A stretch of 33,483 nucleotides of DNA from Actinomadura bangladeshensis. Its GTDB lineage: Bacteria; Actinomycetota; Actinomycetes; Streptosporangiales; Streptosporangiaceae. Position numbers and translations under genes: made by a program. The notes beneath the pieces were generated by a model. The model was not told the origin of the DNA and searched no databases. It was given only the letters and a program-made list of their open reading frames with translations. The stretch lies in assembly GCF_004348335.1 (NCBI RefSeq), contig NZ_SMJW01000070.1, forward strand, positions 1 through 33,483. The letters are read 5' to 3'. Each line of letters begins with the position of its first letter. Position 1 is the first letter of the stretch. Positions 16,396 through 23,504 of this stretch are shown piece after piece.

Positions 16396-16513
16396 TCTCG
16401 CGAACGGCACGGGAGCCAGGCTGTTCGCCAAGTCCCGTGTGGCGTGGGCGTTTCCTGGGCGTGTCGGTGCCTTGCCAGCCCCATACGCTTTGCGAACTAC
16501 GGAGGGTATTGTC

Positions 16514-16558
16514 ATGATTTCGGGCTTGCGGCGGCGCCGGACCCGCCCTGCGATCTAG
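16514..16558 (+). CDS. possible 14-codon arginine-rich small ORF or leader peptide
   Basis: ATG 16514 is preceded by a strong ribosome site, GGAGGG at 16501-16506, 7 bases away. The frame reads MISGLRRRRTRPAI and stops at TAG 16556. It lies 45 bases before the start of the next gene on the same strand. Four consecutive Arg codons and a good ribosome site suggest a translated upstream ORF. No paired attenuator hairpins were found. It could also be chance. Confidence 0.3.
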   Translation: MISGLRRRRTRPAI

Positions 16559-16603
16559 GCGGTTCGCGCCGCACGCGGGCCCGGAGTGAGAGAGGCTGAG
16601 CGG

Positions 16604-16969
16604 GTGCAACAGAAGGCCGATCCGAGAGAGACCCGGCTGCGCGAGCGCCTGGAGGCGATCCGGACCCGCTCGGCGAAGTCCAGCTCGTGGCGGACGTCCA
16701 CCCAGGTGCTGTACCGGCTGGTCAACCGGAACGGCTTCGTCCCCGTCCGGACGCGGCTGTCCCGCGAGGACCTCGCCTTCCTCGCCGGCGCCCGGGAGGA
16801 GGTCATCGCGTTCGCCGACCTCGGCGTCCGGCTGCTCGACCTGCACCGCCCGCAGGAGGCCGGCGGCATCACCAGCGACCCCGACCGCCCCATCCGGCGC
16901 TGCCGGGCCTGCATGTCCCGCTGGCCGTGCCCCACCTTCCGCATGATCTCCGACGCCATCGACACCTGA
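16604..16969 (+). CDS. conserved small protein with C-terminal CxxC...WPCPT motif
   Basis: This 121-residue soluble protein has a basic, helical N terminus and a C-terminal cysteine cluster CRACMSRWPCPTFR. The C-x2-C-x5-C pattern with WPCPT is frequent in small actinobacterial proteins of unknown role and suggests metal binding or a redox element. GTG 16604 is chosen because AGAGAGG lies about 9 bases upstream. GTG 16586 is in frame but poorly spaced. It is divergent from the STAS gene and faces the histidine kinase gene, which ends at 17025. Confidence 0.65.
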   Translation: MQQKADPRETRLRERLEAIRTRSAKSSSWRTSTQVLYRLVNRNGFVPVRTRLSREDLAFLAGAREEVIAFADLGVRLLDLHRPQEAGGITSDPDRPIRRCRACMSRWPCPTFRMISDAIDT

Positions 16970-17024
16970 CATCGACCTGCGGCGTGTCGTTGTCATGAGC
17001 GCGCTACACGCCGCAGGTCAACGG

Positions 17025-18140
17025 TCAGGCCGTGAGCGGCAGGCGGACCTCGAAGCGGCAGCCGGGGCCGTCGTTGGCGACGCCGATCCGCCCGGCGTGC
17101 GCCTCCACGATGCCGCGCGCGATCGCGAGGCCGAGGCCCGCGCCGCCGCCCGGGGTGCGGGCCGCCTCGCCGCGGAACGCGACGTCGAACACGCGCGGCA
17201 GGTCGTCCTCGGGGATGCCGCCGCACGCGTCGGCGACCGTCACCCGCGCCTCCCCCTCGCGCACCTCGCCGATGATCAGGACGGCGCCGTCGCCCGGGGT
17301 GTGCCGGATCGCGTTGACGACGAGGTTGCGGAGCGCCCGGCCCAGCTCGCCCGCGTCCACCCGCACCGGCAGCCCTTCGCGGACGTCGCCGCGCAGCTTC
17401 ACGCCCTTGGCGCGGGCGAGCGCCTCGGCGCCCGCGACCGCCTCCGCGACCAGGTCGGCGAGGCCGACGCGTTCGCGGGACAGCCGCAGCGCCCCCGCGT
17501 GGATCCGGGACAGCTCGAACAGGTCGTCCACCATCTCCGTGAGCCGCTCCACCTCGACGCGGATGCGGCGGTGGTAGCGCTGGACGGTGTCGTCGTCGGC
17601 GACGACCTCGTCCTCCAGGGCCTCCGCCATCGCGCGCAGGCCGGCGAGCGGGGACCGCAGGTCGTGGCTCACCCAGGCGACCAGCTCGCGGCGGCTCGCC
17701 TCCAGGGCCTGCTCGCGCTCGTGCGAGGCGGCCAGCCGCGCGTAGGCGGCCGCCAGCTCGCGGGACAGCTCGGCCAGCTCCGCGGGCAGCCGCGCCGCCG
17801 GCGGACGGAACGAGTCCGCCCGGACGGCCTCCACGAGCGTGCGGTTCGCGGCCACCAGGCGGCGCCCCAGCAGCACCGACACCGCCATCGCGACCACACC
17901 GGCGGACGTCACCACGGCGAGGACGACCGCCCGGTCATGGTCGTTCAGGATCATCATGAACGAGATCACGATGATGCCGGAGATCGTCGCAAGCACCGTC
18001 GCGACGCCCACCACGATCAGCTGGGTGGCGACCGAGCGCCCGCGCAGCGCGTACAGGACGGCGAGCGCCCCCACCGCGACGGTGAACGCGGCGAGCGCCG
18101 CGTACCAGACGACCCACAGCAGGTCCTCGAAGGGGATCAC
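17025..18140 (-). CDS. sensor histidine kinase of an OmpR-type two-component system
   Basis: This 371-residue membrane kinase has three hydrophobic helices at about residues 9-32, 41-64 and 71-92, with hardly any extracellular domain. A HAMP-like linker and coiled coil follow. The H-box is AWVSHDLRSPLAGL with His159. The N-box is NLVVNAIRHTPGDGA. The G1 box is DACGGI, with Cys where most kinases have Gly, a variant common in actinobacterial kinases. The G2 box is GGGAGLGLAIARGI. The lack of an outer sensor domain suggests sensing within or at the membrane. GTG 18140 overlaps the response-regulator stop as GTGA, so the two are translated together. Confidence 0.92.
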   Translation of the reverse strand: MIPFEDLLWVVWYAALAAFTVAVGALAVLYALRGRSVATQLIVVGVATVLATISGIIVISFMMILNDHDRAVVLAVVTSAGVVAMAVSVLLGRRLVAANRTLVEAVRADSFRPPAARLPAELAELSRELAAAYARLAASHEREQALEASRRELVAWVSHDLRSPLAGLRAMAEALEDEVVADDDTVQRYHRRIRVEVERLTEMVDDLFELSRIHAGALRLSRERVGLADLVAEAVAGAEALARAKGVKLRGDVREGLPVRVDAGELGRALRNLVVNAIRHTPGDGAVLIIGEVREGEARVTVADACGGIPEDDLPRVFDVAFRGEAARTPGGGAGLGLAIARGIVEAHAGRIGVANDGPGCRFEVRLPLTA

Positions 18141-18868
18141 GACTCGTCCTCCGTCGCCGCGGGCCCGGCCGGTTCGTAGCGGTAGCCGACGCCCCACACG
18201 GTCACGATGCGGCGGGGGGCCGTCGGGTCGTCCTCGATCTTCTCGCGCAGCCGCCGGACGTGGACGGTCACCGTGGAGGAGTCGCCGAACGTCCAGTCCC
18301 AGACGCGTTCGAGCAGCTCGTCGCGGGTGAACGCGCGCCTCGGATGGCGCAGCAGGAACGCCAGCAGGTCGAACTCGCGGGACGTGAGCGCCAGCCGCTC
18401 GCCGCGCAGCCCCGCCTCGTGCGCGCCGACGTCCACGACGAGGTCGCCGTCGCGCAGCGGCCCGGACGGCCCGGCCGGCACCAGCGCGCCGCGCGCCCGG
18501 CGCAGCACCGACCGGACGCGCAGTGCCAGCTCGCGCGGGCTGAACGGCTTGGTCACGTAGTCGTCGGCGCCGGTCTCCAGCCCGACGAGCCGGTCGGTCT
18601 CCGCGCCGAGCGCCGTCAGCATCACGATCGGGACGGTCGAGGTCTCGCGGAGCCGGCGGCACACTTCCAGGCCGTCCATGCCGGGCAGCATCAGGTCGAG
18701 GACGATGAGGTCCGGCGGATGGTCGAGCGCCCTGCGCAGGGCGGTCGGCCCGTCCGCCGCGCGGACCACCTCGTGCCCGTCGCGGGCCAGGTACCGGGCG
18801 ACGACGTCGGCCACCACCGGATCGTCGTCGACCACCAGGACGCGCCCGGAGGGGATCGGGGAGTTCAC
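18137..18868 (-). CDS. OmpR/PhoB-family response regulator
   Basis: This 243-residue regulator has a receiver domain with the acidic pocket VDDD (residues 13-16), phosphoacceptor Asp58 in IVLDLMLPGMDGLEV, Thr in MLTA and Lys107 in VTKPF. A winged-helix output domain follows, with LTSREFDLLAFLLRHP, TRDELLERVW and VTVHVRRLREKI. It is co-translated with the kinase downstream. The start is GTG 18868, where a TANNNT box lies 6 bases upstream. The divergent small membrane protein gene at 19065 and the repeated CAGGG motifs between the two genes are candidate targets. Confidence 0.95.
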   Translation of the reverse strand: MNSPIPSGRVLVVDDDPVVADVVARYLARDGHEVVRAADGPTALRRALDHPPDLIVLDLMLPGMDGLEVCRRLRETSTVPIVMLTALGAETDRLVGLETGADDYVTKPFSPRELALRVRSVLRRARGALVPAGPSGPLRDGDLVVDVGAHEAGLRGERLALTSREFDLLAFLLRHPRRAFTRDELLERVWDWTFGDSSTVTVHVRRLREKIEDDPTAPRRIVTVWGVGYRYEPAGPAATEDES

Positions 18869-18874
18869 CCCTCA

Positions 18875-18880
18875 ACGCTA
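18875..18880 (-). promoter_or_regulatory. -10 box (TAGCGT) for the leaderless response-regulator gene
   Basis: On the minus strand TAGCGT ends 6 bases before GTG 18868. It is identical to the box before the first gene of the window. Confidence 0.5.
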
Positions 18881-18894
18881 CGGTGCCGCCGGCG

Positions 18895-18975
18895 CCGCCC
18901 TGGAAATCCGTCACCACCCTGTAAGGACTGGGCCCCTGAGTCGGGTCAGGGTGACGGCGCCGGGGACGTCAGGGT
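18895..18975. promoter_or_regulatory. cluster of four CAGGG(T/C) motifs, possible response-regulator sites
   Basis: On the minus strand CAGGGTGG (18914-18921) and CAGGGCGG (18895-18902) lie 19 bp apart. On the plus strand CAGGGT occurs at 18947-18952 and 18970-18975, 23 bp apart, each preceded by GT. The four copies sit between the divergent response-regulator and small membrane protein genes. OmpR-family proteins bind direct repeats, although usually at 10-11 bp or 21-22 bp phasing, so the fit is imperfect. Confidence 0.3.
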
Positions 18976-19052
18976 CGGGGTCCGCCGTGCGGTGGGGATG
19001 ATGGCCCTCCAGGCTCGTACCCAAGGGTGATGCCCCACGCGGGGCGGGCGCA

Positions 19053-19058
19053 TACGGT
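19053..19058 (+). promoter_or_regulatory. -10 box (TACGGT) for the small membrane protein gene
   Basis: TACGGT ends 6 bases before ATG 19065. A GGAGG also precedes the ATG, but only one base away, too close to work as a normal ribosome site. Confidence 0.45.
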
Positions 19059-19064
19059 GGAGGC

Positions 19065-19235
19065 ATGGGTAAGACGATCCTGACCATCATCGGCGTGGTG
19101 CTCGCGGTATGGCTGGCGATGACCGTCATCGGCGCCCTCATCTCGATGCTGAAGTTCTTCTTCTTCATCGGACTCGTCGCCGTCGTCGTGGTACTCGCCG
19201 TAACCGCCGTGTCCAAGATGTCCAAAAGCCGCTAG
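19065..19235 (+). CDS. 56-residue membrane protein with two helices
   Basis: ATG 19065 opens a 56-residue frame (MGKTILTIIG... ending KMSKSR) closed by TAG 19233-19235. It has two hydrophobic stretches, about residues 5-27 and 31-49, joined by MLKFFFF, and a basic C terminus. Codon use has the usual GC-rich third position. It is divergent from the two-component system and 86 bp before the acyl-CoA ligase start. The function is unknown. Regulation by, or signalling to, the neighbouring membrane kinase is possible because that kinase has almost no outer domain. Confidence 0.65.
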   Translation: MGKTILTIIGVVLAVWLAMTVIGALISMLKFFFFIGLVAVVVVLAVTAVSKMSKSR

Positions 19236-19321
19236 CAAGCAGCTCATTCCCCTTGCGGGGCGTCGCCGGTGACCGCATGATGCCGGATAACCAGGCGGTC
19301 ATCGGCGAAGGGACTATAACC

Positions 19322-20878
19322 GTGCCGGGTCTGACAGAGGTGCTGCGCGAACGCGCACGTTCACATCCCGATCGCGTCGCGTACATCGCGGGCGATACCG
19401 AGGTCACGTTCGGTGACTTCGACCGGCGCGCCGACCAGGTCGCCAACGCGCTCGCGTCCGCGGGCGTCGGGCTCGGCGACCGGGTCGCGATCCTCGACAA
19501 GAACTCTCTCGAATACGCCGAGCAGCTGTTCGGCGCGGCGCGCATCGGCGCGGTCCAGGTCCCGGTGAACTACCGGCTGGCGCCCGACGAGGTCGCCTAC
19601 ATCGTCAACAACGCGCAGGCCAAGGTCTTCATCGTGGGGCCGGAGTTCGTCCCCGTCCTGGACGCGATCGCCGACAAGCTGGAGCACACCGCCCAGATGG
19701 TGGTCATCGGCGGCTCCGGCCACGCCTACCAGGACTACGCCGCCTGGGTCGACGGGGCGCCCGACACACCGTCCGACCACGTGCCCGACACCGCGGACGT
19801 GTTCGTCCAGCTCTACTCGTCCGGCACGACGGGCCTGCCCAAGGGCGTCATGCTGACGCACGACAACTTCCTCGCCGCGCTGAGCGTGACCACCGACGTG
19901 TGGGACATCGACGAGTCGTCCGTCCTGATGGTCGCGATGCCGATGTACCACGTCGCGGGCAACGTCCTCACGGTCTCCGCCATCTACAACAGCATCGCGG
20001 GCGTCATCGCGCGCGAGCCCGACCCGACGGTGATCGCGCGGGACATCGAGCGGCACCGCGTCACGCACATCTTCCTCGTCCCGGTCCTGCTGCAGTTCAT
20101 GCAGTTGATCCCGGAGGTCGCCGAGTGCGACCTGTCCAGCCTGCGGCTCATGCTGTACGGCGCGTCCCCGATCAGCGAGGACGTGCTGCGCGGCGCCATG
20201 CGGATGCTGCCGGGCACCGAGTTCATGCAGGTGTACGGGCTGACGGAGGTCACCGGCGCGATCACGATGCTGCCCGCCGCCGACCACGACCCGGACGGCC
20301 CGAACACGCACCGGCTGCGCAGCGCCGGGCTCGCCAACGCCACCACCACCCTGAAGATCGTCGACCCGGCCACCGGCGAGGAGGTGCCGGCCGGGCAGGT
20401 CGGCGAGATCCTCTGCAAGACCCCGCAGAACATGAAGGGGTACTGGGGGATGCCGGACGCGACCGCCACCGCGCTGTCGGACGACAACTGGTTCCGCACC
20501 GGCGACGCGGGCTACCTCGACGAGGACGGCTACCTCTACATCCACGACCGCGTCAAGGACATGATCATCTCGGGCGGGGAGAACATCTACCCGGCCGAGG
20601 TCGAGAACGTCCTGATGAGCCACCCGGACGTCTCCGACTGCGCCGTGATCGGCGTCCCGTCCGAGCGCTGGGGCGAGACGCCGAAGGCCCTGGTCGTCCT
20701 CACCTCGGACGTCTCCGAGCAGGACCTCATCGACTACTGCCGCGAGCATCTGGCCCACTTCAAGTGCCCGAGCTCCGTCGAGCGCCGCGACGAGATCCCG
20801 CGCAACCCCACCGGCAAGATCCTCAAGCGGGAACTCCGCGCCCCCTACTGGCAGGGCCAGGACCGCGAGGTGTCGTGA
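19322..20878 (+). CDS. long-chain fatty-acid--CoA ligase (FadD-like)
   Basis: This enzyme of the ANL superfamily activates a carboxylic acid with ATP and transfers it to CoA. The 518-residue product has all core motifs: phosphate loop YSSGTTGLPKGVMLTH, YGLTE, RTGDAGYLDEDGYLYIHDRVKD, GGENIYPAEVE and the C-terminal catalytic Lys in NPTGKILKREL. The chain length of the substrate cannot be read. Start choice is uncertain: GTG 19322 has AGGG nearby and fits the family N terminus, while the ATG pair at 19277/19280 would add 14-15 residues and has no ribosome site. It faces the EEP gene across a strong hairpin. Confidence 0.92.
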   Translation: MPGLTEVLRERARSHPDRVAYIAGDTEVTFGDFDRRADQVANALASAGVGLGDRVAILDKNSLEYAEQLFGAARIGAVQVPVNYRLAPDEVAYIVNNAQAKVFIVGPEFVPVLDAIADKLEHTAQMVVIGGSGHAYQDYAAWVDGAPDTPSDHVPDTADVFVQLYSSGTTGLPKGVMLTHDNFLAALSVTTDVWDIDESSVLMVAMPMYHVAGNVLTVSAIYNSIAGVIAREPDPTVIARDIERHRVTHIFLVPVLLQFMQLIPEVAECDLSSLRLMLYGASPISEDVLRGAMRMLPGTEFMQVYGLTEVTGAITMLPAADHDPDGPNTHRLRSAGLANATTTLKIVDPATGEEVPAGQVGEILCKTPQNMKGYWGMPDATATALSDDNWFRTGDAGYLDEDGYLYIHDRVKDMIISGGENIYPAEVENVLMSHPDVSDCAVIGVPSERWGETPKALVVLTSDVSEQDLIDYCREHLAHFKCPSSVERRDEIPRNPTGKILKRELRAPYWQGQDREVS

Positions 20879-20880
20879 CT

Positions 20881-20908
20881 GCCAGGGGGCGCTCCGGCGC
20901 CCCCTGGC
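20881..20908. terminator. bidirectional hairpin terminator
   Basis: A perfect 11-bp stem (GCCAGGGGGCG / CGCCCCCTGGC) with a 6-base loop lies 2 bases after the acyl-CoA ligase stop and 4 bases before the stop of the convergent EEP-family gene. It fills almost the whole gap and should end both transcripts. Confidence 0.85.
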
Positions 20909-20912
20909 CGGG

Positions 20913-21791
20913 TCACTTGAAGCGGACCTCGGCGGACATCGGACGGTGGTCGGACGTCGTGGTGCGGTCAGTCGGGACGCTGCAGGAGACGGCGGCCGAC
21001 TTGGTGATGAAGAGGTAGTCGGTCTTCTCGACCGCGGTGCCCTGCCAGTTCTGCCGCGTGTTCGCGCCCGTGCGGGATGTCCCGGTCTGGTCGCATTCGT
21101 CGTAGGAGGCGTAGAGCGGGTCGAGGGCGGGGCTGTCCGGACCGGCGGCGAAGTCGCCGCCGAGGAGGACGCGGCCGGTCCCGGCGATCTCGGCGAGGGC
21201 GCGGGCCTCCTTCTGCCGCCACTCGTCGCCTTCGGCCTGGCTGAGCTGGGTGACGCACACGCGGGTCGCCCAGGACGGGACCTCGCCGCACAGCGCGACG
21301 CGGGTCCGGCCGGGAGGCGCCGGGAGCTTGGCCTGGCGCGTCTCGGTGAGCGGCGCCTCGGTGCCGAGCGCGACACCGGCCCGGCCCTGGCCCTGCGCGC
21401 AGGACGAGCCGTCGGGGGACGCGGCGAACGCCCACGTCCACGACCCCATGCTCTTCTTGACGGTGCGCACGTGCCCTTCGCAGACCTCCTGGAGCAGGAC
21501 CGCGTTCGTCTTGACCTTGCGCCCGCCGACCTCGGTGGCGTGCATCCGCTGGACGATCTGCTTGGTGAGCTTCGCCGGCGCGGTCTCGGACGGGCAGCCG
21601 GGCCCGCCGCAGACGTTCCAGGTGACCGCGTTGATCGTCACGGCGGGCGGGGGTTCGGCGGCACCGTCGGCGTGGGCGGGGCCGCCACCGCCCGGCAGGC
21701 CCTCGATGCTCGCGCCGGCGGCGGCGATGGTGACGACCGCGGCGGCGGCGCAGACCGAGAGGAGCGGAATCAGGGCGCGGGGGGATCGCAC
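20913..21791 (-). CDS. secreted endonuclease/exonuclease/phosphatase (EEP) family protein
   Basis: This 292-residue exported protein has a signal peptide over the first 25-40 residues. The EEP catalytic blocks then follow: VTWNVCGGPGC (metal/Asn), VLLQEVCEGH (catalytic Glu), VLLGGDFAAGP (Asp) and the terminal TTSDHRPM (Asp-His pair). This is the fold of DNase I, nucleases, sphingomyelinases and phosphoesterases. At least eight cysteines in the mature part suggest disulfides. The substrate is unknown; an extracellular nuclease or phosphodiesterase is likely. GTG 21791 has GGAGA at good spacing. The small palindrome ATTCTCCAGAAT (21794-21805) overlaps this ribosome site. Confidence 0.88.
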   Translation of the reverse strand: MRSPRALIPLLSVCAAAAVVTIAAAGASIEGLPGGGGPAHADGAAEPPPAVTINAVTWNVCGGPGCPSETAPAKLTKQIVQRMHATEVGGRKVKTNAVLLQEVCEGHVRTVKKSMGSWTWAFAASPDGSSCAQGQGRAGVALGTEAPLTETRQAKLPAPPGRTRVALCGEVPSWATRVCVTQLSQAEGDEWRQKEARALAEIAGTGRVLLGGDFAAGPDSPALDPLYASYDECDQTGTSRTGANTRQNWQGTAVEKTDYLFITKSAAVSCSVPTDRTTTSDHRPMSAEVRFK

Positions 21792-21924
21792 ACATTCTCC
21801 AGAATGGGGCTACTGCGGGGGGTGATGCCGGAATCACACCACATCAAGATCGCATCCGCCACCGGTTCGCACGACCACACGGTCACTCATGATCTGACGA
21901 TCTTCCGCCGCGGCCCAGACTAGA

Positions 21925-21954
21925 GGGACCCGGCGAATGCTCCCGCCGGGCCCC
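21925..21954 (-). terminator. hairpin terminator after the EF-Tu-like gene
   Basis: The arms GGGaCCCGGCG and CGCCGGGcCCC pair with a single mismatch around an 8-base loop, 16 bases after the stop of the EF-Tu gene on the minus strand. There is little T-richness after it, as is common in this GC range. Confidence 0.6.
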
Positions 21955-21970
21955 CGCCCGCTCGCCGGCG

Positions 21971-23155
21971 CTAGTCGAGCAGCGCGCCGACCGTGCCGGC
22001 GCCGACCGTCCGGCCGCCCTCGCGGATCGCGAAGCCGAGCCCCTCGGTCATCGCGACCGGCCGACCCAGCTCGACGGCCATGTCGACGGTGTCGCCGGGC
22101 ATGGCCATGCCGCCCTCGCCGCCGAGGTCGATGCCGCCGACCACGTCCGTCGTGCGGAAGTGGAACTGCGGCCGGTAGCCGTGGAAGAACGGCCTGGACC
22201 GCCCGCCCTCGGCGGCCGTCAGCACCCGGACCCGCGCCCGGAACCGCGCGTGCGGCCGGATCGCGCCCGGCGCGCTGACCACCTGCCCGCGCCGCACCTG
22301 GTCGCGCTTGACGCCGCGCAGCAGCATCGCCGTGTTGTCGCCGGCCTCCGCGTGGCCCATGGCCTGCCCGAACGTCTCCAGCCCGGTCGCGACGGAGCCG
22401 AACGACTCGCCGAGGCCGACGACCTCGACGGCGTCCCCGAGCCGGATCGCGCCCTGCGCCACGACCCCGGTCACGACAGTGCCGCGCCCGGTGATCGTGA
22501 GGACGCTCTCGACCGGCATGAGGAACGGCTTGTCCAGCACCCGCCGCGGGACGGGCACGTAGCCGTCGATCGCGTCGAGCAGGTCGCCGATCCGGGCCGT
22601 CCAGTACGGGTCGCCCTCCAGCGCCCGCAGGCCGGACACCCGCACGATCGGCACCTCGTCGCCGGGGAAGCCGTACTCGGAGAGCAGTTCCCTGACCTCC
22701 GGCTCGACCAGGTCGAGCAGTTCGGTGTCGTCGACCATGTCGGCCTTGTTCAGCGCCACCACGATGTGCTCGACGCCGACCTGCCGCGCGAGGACGATGT
22801 GCTCCCGCGTCTGCGGCATGGCCCCGTCCTGCGCGGACACGACGAGCACGGCCCCGTCCACCTGCGCCGCACCCGAGATCATGTTCTTCACGTAATCGGC
22901 GTGACCCGGCATGTCGACGTGGGCGTAGTGCCTGGTCGCGGTCGCGTACTGGACGTGCGCGACGTTGATCGTGATGCCCCGGTCGCGCTCCTCGGGGGCG
23001 CGGTCGATGCGGTCGAACGGCACCGCGGACGCCAGCCCGCGCTCGGCGAGCACCTTCGTGATCGCCGCGGTCAGCGTCGTCTTGCCGTGGTCGACGTGCC
23101 CCATCGTCCCGATGTTGATGTGGGGCTTGTCGCGCTCGTACAACTGCTTGGCCAT
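21971..23155 (-). CDS. tuf3: divergent second elongation factor Tu (Tuf3 type)
   Basis: This 394-residue GTPase has all EF-Tu domains. G1 is GHVDHGKT. G2 includes ERDRGITIN. G3 is DMPGHADY, where housekeeping EF-Tu has DCPGH. G4 is NKAD instead of NKCD, and G5 is SGLRAL. The beta domains hold the family blocks TGRGTVVTG, GDNTAMLLRGVKRDQVRRGQVV, YRPQFHFRTTDV and FAIREGGRTVGAGTV. The substitutions, and the absence of the usual rpsL-rpsG-fusA neighbours, point to the specialised Tuf3 of actinomycetes. In Streptomyces tuf3 is linked to stringent or stress conditions; transfer of that role here is inference. ATG 23155 is preferred over GTG 23170 because it gives the normal MAK start. Confidence 0.92.
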   Translation of the reverse strand: MAKQLYERDKPHINIGTMGHVDHGKTTLTAAITKVLAERGLASAVPFDRIDRAPEERDRGITINVAHVQYATATRHYAHVDMPGHADYVKNMISGAAQVDGAVLVVSAQDGAMPQTREHIVLARQVGVEHIVVALNKADMVDDTELLDLVEPEVRELLSEYGFPGDEVPIVRVSGLRALEGDPYWTARIGDLLDAIDGYVPVPRRVLDKPFLMPVESVLTITGRGTVVTGVVAQGAIRLGDAVEVVGLGESFGSVATGLETFGQAMGHAEAGDNTAMLLRGVKRDQVRRGQVVSAPGAIRPHARFRARVRVLTAAEGGRSRPFFHGYRPQFHFRTTDVVGGIDLGGEGGMAMPGDTVDMAVELGRPVAMTEGLGFAIREGGRTVGAGTVGALLD

Positions 23156-23171
23156 CGGCCCTGTCCTCACT

Positions 23172-23226
23172 GGTGGATCCGGTGAGAACCCGTACTTGGG
23201 ACCACCCCCCTCCGCTGGTTCTCCGG
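23172..23226 (-). promoter_or_regulatory. structured leader of the EF-Tu3 gene with two interleaved stems
   Basis: Two inverted repeats interlock just before the EF-Tu start. Pair A is CCGGtGAGAACC (23179-23190) with GGTTCTCCGG (23217-23226). Pair B is GGTGG (23172-23176) with CCACC (23202-23206). In the minus-strand RNA the order is A, B, A', B', so the stems form a pseudoknot or exclude each other. That layout suits an attenuator or translational switch, but it may also be a simple terminator for the upstream small ORF. Confidence 0.4.
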
Positions 23227-23246
23227 AAGGGTGGGACGGAGAGGGG

Positions 23247-23363
23247 TCAGCTTCGCAGGCCGTCGGCGACGACCGCGTCCGCTGCGACTGCCGAGAAGGC
23301 AGCCGGCACCGCGCTCAGCGGGGCGGTGCCCGCGAGCGTCCTGGTGCCGGCTGCGAAGAACAT
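23247..23363 (-). CDS. possible 38-codon small ORF upstream of EF-Tu3
   Basis: ATG 23363 opens a 38-residue frame (MFFAAGTRTLAG... ending DGLRS), stopping at TGA 23247-23249. It is alanine-rich, with a weakly hydrophobic middle and no recognised domain. Support comes from TAGTGT 7 bases before the ATG, the same arrangement as other genes here, and from its place in an otherwise empty gap between the EF-Tu and MFS genes. It may instead be the 5' part of the EF-Tu transcript with no coding role. Confidence 0.35.
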   Translation of the reverse strand: MFFAAGTRTLAGTAPLSAVPAAFSAVAADAVVADGLRS

Positions 23364-23370
23364 GCCTCGG

Positions 23371-23376
23371 ACACTA
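23371..23376 (-). promoter_or_regulatory. -10 box (TAGTGT) upstream of the small ORF and EF-Tu3
   Basis: On the minus strand TAGTGT ends 7 bases before ATG 23363. A -35-like TCGACT lies about 18 bases further up. It could be the promoter of the EF-Tu3 transcript. Confidence 0.4.
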
Positions 23377-23504
23377 CGGTCGGCTCCCCTGCGAAGTCGA
23401 CCGGTTTTTCATGGCGGACCCGTCGCGGGGGCGTGCCGGTGGAACAGGCCGGCGCACCGCTCGGTCGGTCCGGGACGCGGCGATCAGGGACGCGGTCCCC
23501 CGAC

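Noticed and set aside
16487..16509. GGGTAT as a SigB -10 box before the micro-ORF
   Set aside because: The only GNNT upstream is 13 bases away, shorter than the 14-16 expected, and the same bases form a good ribosome site.
23190..23230. GGGTGGTCCC in the EF-Tu3 leader, reminiscent of a T-box motif
   Set aside because: The rest of the T-box (specifier stem, full antiterminator bulge) is absent and the gene is not a synthetase or amino-acid gene.
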